In this document: positions 31,401 through 39,191 of the stretch, piece after piece | Position numbering within the stretch: the stretch's first letter is position 1 | How the letters are laid out: each line of letters opens with the position of its first letter | Assembly: GCA_905221605.1 (NCBI GenBank) | Contig: CAJNDS010002103.1 | Span: 186,581 to 250,580 of the forward strand | DNA from: Symbiodinium natans | Taxonomy: Eukaryota > Sar > Dinophyceae > Suessiales > Symbiodiniaceae | Reading direction: 5' to 3' | DNA: 64,000 nucleotides | Translations under genes and position numbers: made by a program | Notes under the pieces: model-generated | Seen by the model: only the letters and a program-made list of their open reading frames with translations | Databases searched by the model: none | Told to the model about the DNA's origin: nothing

Positions 31401-33225
31401 TCATCACGGACCTCGTTCTGCAAGGCGGTCCGGCTAGCCAGCAAAAAACCAAATTGGTCGTGGCCAGCTTCACTAGCCACCACCATGTATCAGATCGCAG
31501 CACGTTCTCCTCCATATCGATATCTATCACACTCATTCCCAGTTCGCTTGCGATGTCATCAAACTTTCCCCTTGACTTTCCACAACAAATGTGCACAATA
31601 ACCCTTCTGCTCCCTTCAATCGCTTTCCTTATCTTCATGATTTCAGGTCTCGTTTCTCCCTGGGGCTTATGTGCCTTTCCGCCGTCAAGTATCTCTTGAG
31701 GAGCAAGTGGCCATAAACACCTTGCTATCTCGACTAGCGTCTCTGCCTCGCCACCGGTACCGATGTTCTTGTCCAGCATCATCGTCAGGTCATCTAGCCC
31801 CGCGTCTTCGTCCGCAGCCATTCTATTCAAGATATGTTTTCTCACCTTCGCGCTATCGCTCTGCACCGCTTCTCCTGCATCCGCTCCTTCGAATGTGAGC
31901 CCTTCTATCTTGAACATGGTCTTGCCTGTCCATAAGTCCTCTTCCGCGTCTCTGTTCTCTCCCTCACTATACTTGTCCACCCAGTCTATCCATTCCGCCA
32001 CGGTTTTGCCATCTTTGTACACACGTTTGGATCTACATCTCTCGGCGAATCGCGGCACGAGTGCATGTATCTCTGGGAATTTCAGTGTTTCAAACCATGG
32101 ATCGCAAGTCTTCGTTCTTGGCTTGTTGTGGAAACACACCGCTTTATTACCCGTTAACATCCACTTGTCTAGTAGCCTCCCGTCATCGTTGGTGGCCTTT
32201 CCTATCGGTTCCTCTTCGGTGTCTCTATCCGTGTCCGAGTCCACGCTTTTGGGGCTACATTCATCCTGTTTCTCTTCAAGTCTCCTCGGACTGGAATTTC
32301 CTCGCACGGGCAGTTCAATCGCAAGAGGCGCTGGCATAGCGGGATAGATGTGATAGTCATTACGCTCACTTTCGTTGACAACCGTTGACATTCTATCCAC
32401 CATGTATGGGATATCCCCGATGACTTTTAGCACTATCAAGCTCGAATCAGGCTTGACGAACACGGGGTTTGCACCCGCCAGCCAATGAAATGAATATCCC
32501 ATTTTCATACATCTCCTCCCCATTGATAGAACAGCGGGAGTACTCTCGAGCATTCTAATCCTCATCGTCTCAGGCATCCCTTGTATATCCATGCATATCT
32601 CTTGCTTTGACGTGGTGTTGCCGTTGGCAGTGTTGAACCTCACTTTCTTCGCCTCAATGGCCATATCTTTTTCATCCTGGGTGAGGTCTGCTTCTGCTAT
32701 TAGATCCATAGCGCACCCGGAGTCTATCATCCATCGTCTCATTACCGGGGGCAAGCAATGTTGTGCAGACGCCGCCGGTTGACTAACCTCTCGACTATCC
32801 ACGCGGAATCTCTCGTCGACTATACCTATTCTCCTGCATTCCTCCACTATCCTATCAGCCAGTCTTAATGCATCCCTACCTTCCTCGCCTTGCTCCCCGG
32901 CAAGTATGTCCAGCACGACCTCTTCGGCTAGGGATATTCCTCGTAGCCTTGCCTTTGCCTCTTCAATCACGGGATATCGTTTCACATCATGTACATACCC
33001 CTTCTTGTGTACGTTTTTGCATTTTCGTACCATCTTATCAGCTGTGTGTCCTTTCCAATAGCATATATCCAGTCCTGCTATCCCCGTCTCTTCGGAGCCC
33101 AACCCCTTGACTCGCCTATTACCCTTCCTCACTCGCTCCCTGCCTGTCGTCGTCACCAGTATTCCCCTATGCGTGCCTTCGGCGCCATCATCCCCTTGTC
33201 GTACCACAGGCATGGCCGCATACAC
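28414..33225 (-). CDS. Retrotransposon ORF3: protease, methyltransferase-like, integrase and oxygenase-like domains (1603 aa)
   Basis: Domains in order. A retropepsin-type active site, WMIDSGCAMDLI, lies near residue 165. A methyltransferase-like domain spans about 540-680: VHICCGKSRGKFDDIA is glycine-loop-like, an acidic IDID follows, then LAGPPCRTRS near 600 and LIEQPQDPE near 668, recalling PCQ and E motifs of C5 DNA methyltransferases. The integrase zinc module HLLTHLPKNMHCVAC is near 975, followed by its core with catalytic Asp in TADTIV (about 1015), Asp in LYADGAGEF (1076) and Glu in NSIAELKV (about 1108). After the integrase, MGPHKDKFN (about 1340), NPRVWHAT (about 1408) and EDRVIAVGY form the HxD..H..R pattern of 2-oxoglutarate/Fe(II) oxygenases. 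Protease and integrase are firm; the two modification domains are tentative. Confidence 0.85.
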   Translation of the reverse strand: MYAAMPVVRQGDDGAEGTHRGILVTTTGRERVRKGNRRVKGLGSEETGIAGLDICYWKGHTADKMVRKCKNVHKKGYVHDVKRYPVIEEAKARLRGISLAEEVVLDILAGEQGEEGRDALRLADRIVEECRRIGIVDERFRVDSREVSQPAASAQHCLPPVMRRWMIDSGCAMDLIAEADLTQDEKDMAIEAKKVRFNTANGNTTSKQEICMDIQGMPETMRIRMLESTPAVLSMGRRCMKMGYSFHWLAGANPVFVKPDSSLIVLKVIGDIPYMVDRMSTVVNESERNDYHIYPAMPAPLAIELPVRGNSSPRRLEEKQDECSPKSVDSDTDRDTEEEPIGKATNDDGRLLDKWMLTGNKAVCFHNKPRTKTCDPWFETLKFPEIHALVPRFAERCRSKRVYKDGKTVAEWIDWVDKYSEGENRDAEEDLWTGKTMFKIEGLTFEGADAGEAVQSDSAKVRKHILNRMAADEDAGLDDLTMMLDKNIGTGGEAETLVEIARCLWPLAPQEILDGGKAHKPQGETRPEIMKIRKAIEGSRRVIVHICCGKSRGKFDDIASELGMSVIDIDMEENVLRSDTWWWLVKLATTNLVFCWLAGPPCRTRSVMRYRRPGPIPLRSRNGPERWGYSFISWAQKQECRDDDIIILRVCMLVVIGKARHRRLRAPTMCLIEQPQDPETYWDDTPEGGYASLWATEEWDRTSAILGTKLFSFDQGPMGHSRKKPTTIATDAELIGWAVNLRGPGTGAANDSSDRSKGEMSESQNWAEWAPGLLRAIKETMRKHHRISSVAEKGIDERNRETTIEQDDSDGRLRTTFYCAACKADSSGVCGFCERALSPEQIEAGQSARNMTDVEFQLVRGMKKNPDDDLRIAEQVVAVPGEEESTENEGELDVDIDLPGIADEEQARRGVGEPQKDDSAGGMGEVEQTEAEVGPADQVRVADRLGEGIGSSKAVSIRRARYSPEYAKSAEHLLTHLPKNMHCVACRQGKAINVPFNRGEGITDKGAEKFGERVTADTIVLRSNKDKGIRGENNAIVMFDFKTQWIHCTPVKSRGTDEFVRAINEFRGPDMVVHLYADGAGEFSKACDVIGTCRATSTPGLPRTNSIAELKVKEVIYGGRVLLRQAGLEPKWWPYAVQTFCFHRNVQQVDGVSPYGKRHGNEQDKVKLIPFGALVNYLPIAEKPRKAGKEDAALLERGDSENDALEILGADEDVSSMALPSETKETKEQRSQREEELREIDRRALDMVMTQDFDVQHAKDIILKFTSIEKGIAKNSRSMATGRGFIVLGLYAYGGKIGVTNSAKDYPGIAMVCCELIAKCFPEATFTTVIVSVGTRMGPHKDKFNESQTYNFVVPVSERAGEAMIWTEEEQCANESGDAAGIKKEVLPGKWVWGRTRKVDSGLKFNPRVWHATEDALAPEDRVIAVGYTLAAGKKASVDDKWKLMRLGFRLDEHFATLADGLCQAACADNGGDGEEYVDHDAEEEQAYAMASKAKFDTPTSPGLFLGYALQPGGVPSGDYIVVELAHLYHGWTVPSIHRVKRIVLDEEMPNYFPMQAVADRKSRIMTEKLELMPWPGWNWRERGSKERRRRKSSQRREGYEPM

Positions 33226-33263
33226 CTGGCTATCCTCGCTGGCCTGTGGGTTTCGGCCCGCCC

Positions 33264-36200
33264 CTAGCGAAAACTTGGCCCTTCACCATCAGCATGAGGG
33301 CTCGACGGCCTCGTCTCTATCTCTACCGTTTCAAAAGCCTCCCTAATGCTATTCGGGATAGCCTCATGGAGCATTTTACACTTGTCATTTCTGCAGCTGC
33401 CGTACCGAAAATGCTCAAAGCAGTATCCCGCCTTCTTGAGGACCTCTTCCGCCTGACTATACAGATAAATATCGTGCGAATGCTTGCAGTCCGCCGCAGT
33501 CATCGGGCAAGTTCCACGCGTATAGGGGTAGCAGACCCCTCTTTTTCCAAACGGCGACTTGGATCCATATCTATTCTTCGGGTCGGCTCTCCCCGCCTGC
33601 GAAAGTCCGTCCCTGCCTCTTCCCACAGATATCCCTCTTCCGTAGCTATTTCCCCCTGCGGGCGATGAACTCCTCGGTCTATCATCGGCGTACGCGCTTC
33701 TTCTATTCACCGGTGCTCTATATGATCCCTGCTGAGCCGGCATCGCAGCGTACCCACTCGTGAATGCCTGTCGACTCACCCGCATTGATGCCTCGTCTAT
33801 GTTCTTGTCCGCTCTCCACATCTCCAGTCTATCCTTGATTCTCTTTCGCAACCAGGTATGAGTCTTGGCCTCGTCCGGAAGCAGTCTCCATGCCTCAATA
33901 TCGTGGTTCAGCACCTGAACTCTCTGCACTTTCGAATGCAACATCCATCCCAGCTGTTGCTCGCTCCAGGTATTGCCTTTCAGTCCTATAAGGTTCGTGT
34001 GCGCTAGATCCCATCTAGTCATGAACTCCTCCAGTGCCTCCTCTTCGGGCTTCCCCGGGAAACTCATCACCTTCGTGCTACTCAGGCCATCGTACAGCAC
34101 CTGACTCTCTTTTGCAATCGGGATCTCAACATGCTTTACTATCAGCGTAAGCAATCTCATGGCCGTCATCGGCTTTCCATCCCCCACTTGCTGAGTCTTG
34201 TACATCTCCATCTTCACCTTCGCCGACAATGACTCTGACTTTATTGCTCTCTTTAATCCGCTAAAAAGCTGGTTCTCTAACGCAGGATACTTGAGTTCCA
34301 TGTCTATCATCGCTTCGCTCCTTTCGCGCACCCTCAATACCTGCGTGTATGCATAGTCCCCGTCATACAGATACGCAGCCTTCGCAGTGTGTGCAACATC
34401 GCCCAGCCACAGTCCTACTTCCCCGGATGATGGCTCCTTCGCTATCGATATCTCGTTGCATTTCTCCATCCCTCTGGTGTCCTTGAACTTGTTATACCCT
34501 CCGCCTACCGGATTTCTGAACCTGGCATCGTCCCCTTCACGATCGCGTCCACTCTGCGGCCTTGGAAGTCCTGTCCCTGCATACCCTCCGGCATCGCATC
34601 CCCGTCTATCAGTGGAGCACAACATGCACAAGTCATCATGGTATTCATAGCAATTACCACACACTTCTCTTCCGCAGCCTTGGCACGCAATCATTATTTC
34701 CGCTTGTCTAACACACACGGGGCACCTTCTAATCCTAGTCTCTTCCCCCAACAAACCTCCATCTCCTTGTCTATTCTTTCTTCCATGCTCTCTTCTATCC
34801 CCAAACGAACTTGGCGCAGGCGTGGCACCGGCACTTGGTCTTGCGGAGCCAGCGTTCGAAGCACCTCCCACAGCCGGCGCCGGCATAGCGTACTCGGAGC
34901 TCTGCTTGGCGACCTCACCGATTCTATTCCACATGCTATCCAGCTCTGCTTTAATGCTATCGTTTCGTTTCACCTGCTCCAGTCTCCGCTCATACTCTCG
35001 TACCGTTGCCTCCAACTGCTCGTTCTTCTCTTTGAGTTCAATCATTTCTCTACTACGAAGATCGAGATCCGCTCTCATCTTAGATACCTCATCTCTATTA
35101 TCCCGGATCATCCGCGCTACCGATTCTGTCACTCCTTTGTTCTCCCCCTTCACGCTTTCTATCTCACTGAGCAGGCTAGCGTTCTCCCTCACGATCCGCT
35201 CGTTCACAGTGGTCAACCCCTGCAATTGACTAGTGATCTTGGTCACCTGCTGTTCTAACACAATGCATCTATTCTCAATCCTTCGATCTACCACAGGACC
35301 TGCCAACTCCGGCCTCGAAGCCTCTATCCCTCGGGCGTTGTCGCTCCTGGCTCTTCCGTCGGCTCCCCCACTCCCACCGTGACTATCTCGTCCGCGTGAC
35401 ATGGTCGGTGGCTTTCCTATCTCCGCGCTGTTTCCTCGCATCTTGCCTACCCCTTCGTTCCGTGCGCTCTCATCAATTCGAGCATTGACAAGGATAAATT
35501 CGCCCGTGACTCTCTTCTGCTCATCTATCATACGGCTCGACATTGATTCCATTGTCTTTTCCATCTTTCGCACGGTATCCTTCACCCAGGCCTGTTCTCC
35601 GTTTCTCTTCTCATCCATCCGATCGGTCCTTGCAGCGACATTCTCGCAAGTCTTGTGAACCTTTGTCATGTTCGCCACAATCTCAGCCACGCTTTTGCGG
35701 TTCTTTATCACCTCTCTCGCGACGGTCATTATGTGTTCCTTCTGCGCCAGAACCACTTCACTCAGCTTCTTGGTTTCGCCCCGCACTGCCCCATCTATGC
35801 ACGTGCCGTGACCCTCGCCAGGTTCTCTGCATCCGCATCCAGGACCTTTTCCTTGGCTGTTGCAATGTGACGACGATGCCGTATCTGTTCCGGCTTTCTG
35901 GCTCCCCTTGGACTTCAGCTTCCTTAGTTCCTCGCCCGCTATCTTGATCTGGTCCCACTGTCTATTCAAAACCGTCTCTACTTTATCCAGTCTCTCGTTC
36001 TTCCATGTTCCATTCTCGTGTCGCATTTGCATGCTCGAGAAGACTACACCTATGCCACGTCTCACCTCGTTCAATCCTGTCTCTAACGTGGTGATCTTCG
36101 TCCCGGTACTCTGTTTGGCTATGTCCGCTGAATGCTCCGCTGTGGACAATCGCTCCTCCACTCCCTTCAATCTAGTCGTAACAGAGGTCTTGAGCACCTT

Positions 36201-37853
36201 CACGTTTTCAACCTGCCGTCTCATTCTCCGTGCGAGCTGCATTGCTCCCTCGGTCAGTTGCGGAGCCATTGCATCATCCATCCTATCCTCGCTGACGCTC
36301 CCGTCCATGATCCGACTCATCTCTTTCAGCTCCTGCGACAGTGTTGTCTTGGTATCTATCTGCTGCGATTCTATCCAACCTTTCCAGTGCTTCACCTCCT
36401 CCTCGCATTCCACCAATCTCTTGCTCACGACGTCCGCCTTTTCCGCTGAGCTATTAGCAATTGCACTTGCACATTCGCTTGCCACCTTAAGCTTGGCTAC
36501 GTCGGTCTGCGTGTCCACAACCACCGTCTGCAAGTCATCTATCCTGCCATCTATCTCTCCCAACGACGACTTGTCCGGATCAGCAGGAGCTCTCATCTTT
36601 GCCCGCCTGGGTGGGGATGATGTTGCCCTCATCTCGTCGTTCCTGCCTCGTCCTTCAGGAGGAGTATCGATCCCGAAATGCTCGTACTGCCCACCTATCC
36701 CAGGAGACCGTGGAGCCGGGGATCGATTGCCCCATCCTTCGCTACCCTGGTCCGGGGTGATCATTCCTGCCTGATGGATCGGTCCCCCAATTTCTGTCGA
36801 TTTCGACTTTTTCGCTGCGGGGACGCTCTCGGCTATCTGGTTCATCTCCTTAACGGCCTGCTCCGCTCGTTGCTTACGCAGTCCCTCATCCATCTTGCCT
36901 ATCTTGCTGGTGGTACCAACTCCATTTTCCGATTCACCCGGGCTATCCCTCTTCAATGATGTAGATCGACCACCTGAGTGCCCACTATCCGACCCCATCG
37001 ACATCTTTCGTGACCTGTCTTTCTCTACCCCTGCGATCTCGGCACCATATATCCCAGCGTTCCACCGTTCCTGCGAATCCGATTGCATCGTCATGGGCGT
37101 TGATCCAGGCTCTCCTGGCCCCTGATCTGTGAAGAACTTCGCAAAGTCCATGTCAGTGATGACCCCCGTTTCCTCGAGCGTACTCCGGATTCCATGGGAT
37201 CCCCACTCTATTCCGATCGTCGTAGTCTGACCCATCCTCACATCCTTCAACGCTTCAACGTTCCCGCCTGGTGATGCCTCCGAGAGACCTGTAGATGAAA
37301 ATACAGACAGTGCTCTATCATCGCTCTCACTGACCACGTTCTGCGCTACCGCTGACGATCCCTTAGCTATCAACTCCAGGTCTGTAGGATCGGCACCGAC
37401 ATTCCCAATCATGGTCGCACTATTCGAATACACTCCTGGAACGAGATCATCTCCATTCCCTCTGCCCATCCAATGTCCGCTATCCGCACTTCTCGTTCGA
37501 TCGCCCTCCGCACCGAGCTCGCCACTGGGCATCATCGCATCTATTCCATCATCATTCCTCCTGATCGTCCTATCATGATCTGACGATGATGACACTGCAA
37601 GACTATCCACTCTGTCCTCGATCGCCATTTCTAACCTGGAACCAGTGATTCCCTTGGCACCTCCCGTTGACTCGTAATTCATCCCGTGGGATACAGGCTC
37701 GGAGGGGATGACGAACGGTCCCTCTTCCATCCTTTCATCTATTCCAGCCAGATCCTCGATAGCAAGCGTCGGAGTCCTAGCGTTTCCCGCTTCTATCCCA
37801 CCTCTTCCGGCCCTATACTCATTTAAATCTGTAGCTCCCATAATCTGGATCAA
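33264..37853 (-). CDS. Retrotransposon ORF2: Gag-like protein with zinc fingers (1529 aa)
   Basis: The first ~430 residues are low-complexity (Ser, Gly, Asp, Arg). Residues about 430-1000 have repeated heptads and charged helices, consistent with coiled coil. At about 1043-1080 a cysteine-rich module (CPVC, CQGC, CGNC, then HDDLCMLC) looks like a RING or B-box type zinc domain. Residues about 1120-1400 contain the helical, Gag capsid-like part (EEALEEFMTRWDLAH, LGWMLHSKVQ). The C-terminus has two CCCH zinc fingers, near 1440-1458 and 1476-1495. These would bind RNA in place of the usual CCHC knuckle. The protein is far longer than a normal Copia Gag (about 300-450 aa). It overlaps ORF1 by 35 bp and ends 38 bp before ORF3. 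Confidence 0.85.
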   Translation of the reverse strand: MIQIMGATDLNEYRAGRGGIEAGNARTPTLAIEDLAGIDERMEEGPFVIPSEPVSHGMNYESTGGAKGITGSRLEMAIEDRVDSLAVSSSSDHDRTIRRNDDGIDAMMPSGELGAEGDRTRSADSGHWMGRGNGDDLVPGVYSNSATMIGNVGADPTDLELIAKGSSAVAQNVVSESDDRALSVFSSTGLSEASPGGNVEALKDVRMGQTTTIGIEWGSHGIRSTLEETGVITDMDFAKFFTDQGPGEPGSTPMTMQSDSQERWNAGIYGAEIAGVEKDRSRKMSMGSDSGHSGGRSTSLKRDSPGESENGVGTTSKIGKMDEGLRKQRAEQAVKEMNQIAESVPAAKKSKSTEIGGPIHQAGMITPDQGSEGWGNRSPAPRSPGIGGQYEHFGIDTPPEGRGRNDEMRATSSPPRRAKMRAPADPDKSSLGEIDGRIDDLQTVVVDTQTDVAKLKVASECASAIANSSAEKADVVSKRLVECEEEVKHWKGWIESQQIDTKTTLSQELKEMSRIMDGSVSEDRMDDAMAPQLTEGAMQLARRMRRQVENVKVLKTSVTTRLKGVEERLSTAEHSADIAKQSTGTKITTLETGLNEVRRGIGVVFSSMQMRHENGTWKNERLDKVETVLNRQWDQIKIAGEELRKLKSKGSQKAGTDTASSSHCNSQGKGPGCGCREPGEGHGTCIDGAVRGETKKLSEVVLAQKEHIMTVAREVIKNRKSVAEIVANMTKVHKTCENVAARTDRMDEKRNGEQAWVKDTVRKMEKTMESMSSRMIDEQKRVTGEFILVNARIDESARNEGVGKMRGNSAEIGKPPTMSRGRDSHGGSGGADGRARSDNARGIEASRPELAGPVVDRRIENRCIVLEQQVTKITSQLQGLTTVNERIVRENASLLSEIESVKGENKGVTESVARMIRDNRDEVSKMRADLDLRSREMIELKEKNEQLEATVREYERRLEQVKRNDSIKAELDSMWNRIGEVAKQSSEYAMPAPAVGGASNAGSARPSAGATPAPSSFGDRREHGRKNRQGDGGLLGEETRIRRCPVCVRQAEIMIACQGCGREVCGNCYEYHDDLCMLCSTDRRGCDAGGYAGTGLPRPQSGRDREGDDARFRNPVGGGYNKFKDTRGMEKCNEISIAKEPSSGEVGLWLGDVAHTAKAAYLYDGDYAYTQVLRVRERSEAMIDMELKYPALENQLFSGLKRAIKSESLSAKVKMEMYKTQQVGDGKPMTAMRLLTLIVKHVEIPIAKESQVLYDGLSSTKVMSFPGKPEEEALEEFMTRWDLAHTNLIGLKGNTWSEQQLGWMLHSKVQRVQVLNHDIEAWRLLPDEAKTHTWLRKRIKDRLEMWRADKNIDEASMRVSRQAFTSGYAAMPAQQGSYRAPVNRRSAYADDRPRSSSPAGGNSYGRGISVGRGRDGLSQAGRADPKNRYGSKSPFGKRGVCYPYTRGTCPMTAADCKHSHDIYLYSQAEEVLKKAGYCFEHFRYGSCRNDKCKMLHEAIPNSIREAFETVEIETRPSSPHADGEGPSFR

Positions 37854-38376
37854 ACACTACAGGACGGCTTGCAAGCATGCTGAGCTGCATTACGGCATCC
37901 CCTCTATCTGCTATCGACGGGATTGCGAGCAACTCCTGCAATCCTTCGTCTGCGTCCCTCCCCTGAGTGCCCGACGTGTCCGCTATTCCGGCATAGCCCA
38001 GTCCTCCCGACCTCCCCACACTATCCATCGCCGCCACGATCTCCAAGTTTCTATCCGTCAGTCCTGGGGGTGGTCCTGACACTAACGTATTATTCGCAGC
38101 ACTCGACCTGATGTCTACAGTAAGCGGTCCTGAGAAACTGAGGTCGAGGCGATCTCTATCAGCACTGCTATCCATCTCCATTCCCGTCCTTCCACTATTC
38201 CGTCCGTCGTCGATGAAGTTCACGTTCTCGGCGTCGGCTATGCTTCTCGCATGACTATCGGCAGCGGCCACATCCTGATTGACCGCAGTGACCTGGTCCT
38301 CGAGAAATCTATTCCCTACTCCCAACACATCACTATCGCTAGACTCACTGCTCCCAATGCTATCACGTGTGGACAT
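37819..38376 (-). CDS. Retrotransposon ORF1: short acidic leader protein
   Basis: The frame is open from 38481, but I prefer the Met at 38376 (MSTRDSIGSSES). The upstream Met sits 19 bp from the LTR, inside the primer-binding-site region, and the residues between are not protein-like. This gives 185 residues rich in Asp, Ser, Ala and Gly, with no known domain. Its end overlaps the start of ORF2 by 35 bp. It may be the true N-terminus of Gag joined by a frameshift, or a separate small protein. Function unknown. Confidence 0.55.
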   Translation of the reverse strand: MSTRDSIGSSESSDSDVLGVGNRFLEDQVTAVNQDVAAADSHARSIADAENVNFIDDGRNSGRTGMEMDSSADRDRLDLSFSGPLTVDIRSSAANNTLVSGPPPGLTDRNLEIVAAMDSVGRSGGLGYAGIADTSGTQGRDADEGLQELLAIPSIADRGDAVMQLSMLASRPVVFDPDYGSYRFK

Positions 38377-38485
38377 TGCTGCAGTCAACGAACACAAGTG
38401 ACAAATGCGGAAAACTTCGCTATGCAAGTGGTACCTCTTCGCTATACCAAGAAAACTTCTCGAACAGCTCGTCCAGGCCAAGCGA

Positions 38486-38499
38486 CAAGGCTCTTAACC
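38486..38499 (-). promoter_or_regulatory. Primer-binding site, matching the anticodon arm of tRNA-Lys(CUU)
   Basis: The plus strand directly next to the 5' LTR reads CAAGGCTCTTAACC. This is the anticodon stem and loop text of tRNA-Lys with anticodon CUU as I recall it from plants (positions about 27-40), so the element RNA would pair with it. A match to the middle of a tRNA rather than its 3' CCA end implies priming by a cleaved 5' half-tRNA, as established for Drosophila copia and yeast Ty5 with initiator tRNA-Met. Confidence 0.7.
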
Positions 38500-39186
38500 T
38501 GTGCGAAGTGTCCAATCCAATGAAAACTTGCGCAACCCGTTCCAGTAACTAGCTCAGGCCACACGAGAAGAAAGAAGTTGTATATTTACAGTTGTAGGTT
38601 GTAATGTTGCACCAGAAGTAACAGTATCCCTGTCAACGGGGAACTCAAGGTAGCTAGCCAATCGTTCCAAGCCACTCCCGACGTTAACTATCGGAAGGAT
38701 CCCCAGAGTTGCTATCTCCAGGGGGTGGTAACCTATCGCTCTAGATGTATCCACTAGCCGTCCGGCTGCGTGTTGTACACCTATCCCGATATTCACCTGA
38801 ACAGCCACCTGCACTCAGTATCCTCCGGCCTCCGGCTATGAGTTGTAAAGAGAACAGATAACTATCCCGAGGTTAGGGAAAAGGATCTATTCCTCGTCAA
38901 CGCCCGACCCTTTTGGCTCCTCTTTCCTCCGGATGCGAGTTGGCCAATCAAGTCCACGACGTACAGGAATACTATCCACGGGGGCGAAAACTGTACAGAT
39001 TCGGCTGCTACAATACTAGAAGGGCCCTTCTTGAGCAGCTTACAGCTGCGAACGGACACAAAGTCTCGTCCTCTATTCCGGCTTGTCCACGAAGAAGTCG
39101 GCTTCTATCCCAGGCCCAAACCCAAAAGTTACATGTACATCTAAACAGCACCCCATGGAATTGACCTGACCTCTTTGTGCTAAACA
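38500..39186 (-). repeat. 5' LTR (687 bp)
   Basis: Identical in my reading to 1432-2118. In element sense it opens TGTTTAGC and closes TTCGCACA, giving the short TGT/ACA terminal inversion. It should contain the promoter, but I could not place a transcription start or a poly(A) signal with confidence. Confidence 0.97.
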
Positions 39187-39191
39187 CAATG
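39187..39191. repeat. Target-site duplication, right copy (CAATG)
   Basis: Exact repeat of 1427-1431 directly outside the right LTR. The empty site would read ...CCTCTCAATG followed by CAGCTGGTC... Confidence 0.95.

Larger units (their letters stand above)
1432..39186 (-). mobile_element. Giant intact Ty1/Copia LTR retrotransposon
   Basis: The element spans 37,755 bp as assembled, or about 31,941 bp if the 5,814-bp contig overlap is collapsed. It has two 687-bp LTRs that I read as identical, TG..CA termini, a 5-bp target duplication, a primer-binding site and a polypurine tract. The minus strand carries large ORFs whose order protease-integrase-reverse transcriptase-RNase H is diagnostic of Ty1/Copia. 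Typical Copia elements are about 5 kb with one polyprotein. This one adds large unknown regions inside Gag-Pol and three long ORFs after RNase H. All large ORFs are open and the LTRs have not diverged, so it is recent and probably was active. The sense strand carries a highly repeated GGATAG-type motif. Confidence 0.95.

Noticed and set aside
38480-38510. A tRNA-Lys gene at the LTR boundary
   Set aside because: Only the anticodon-arm text is present. There is no acceptor stem, D arm or T arm, so it is a primer-binding site.
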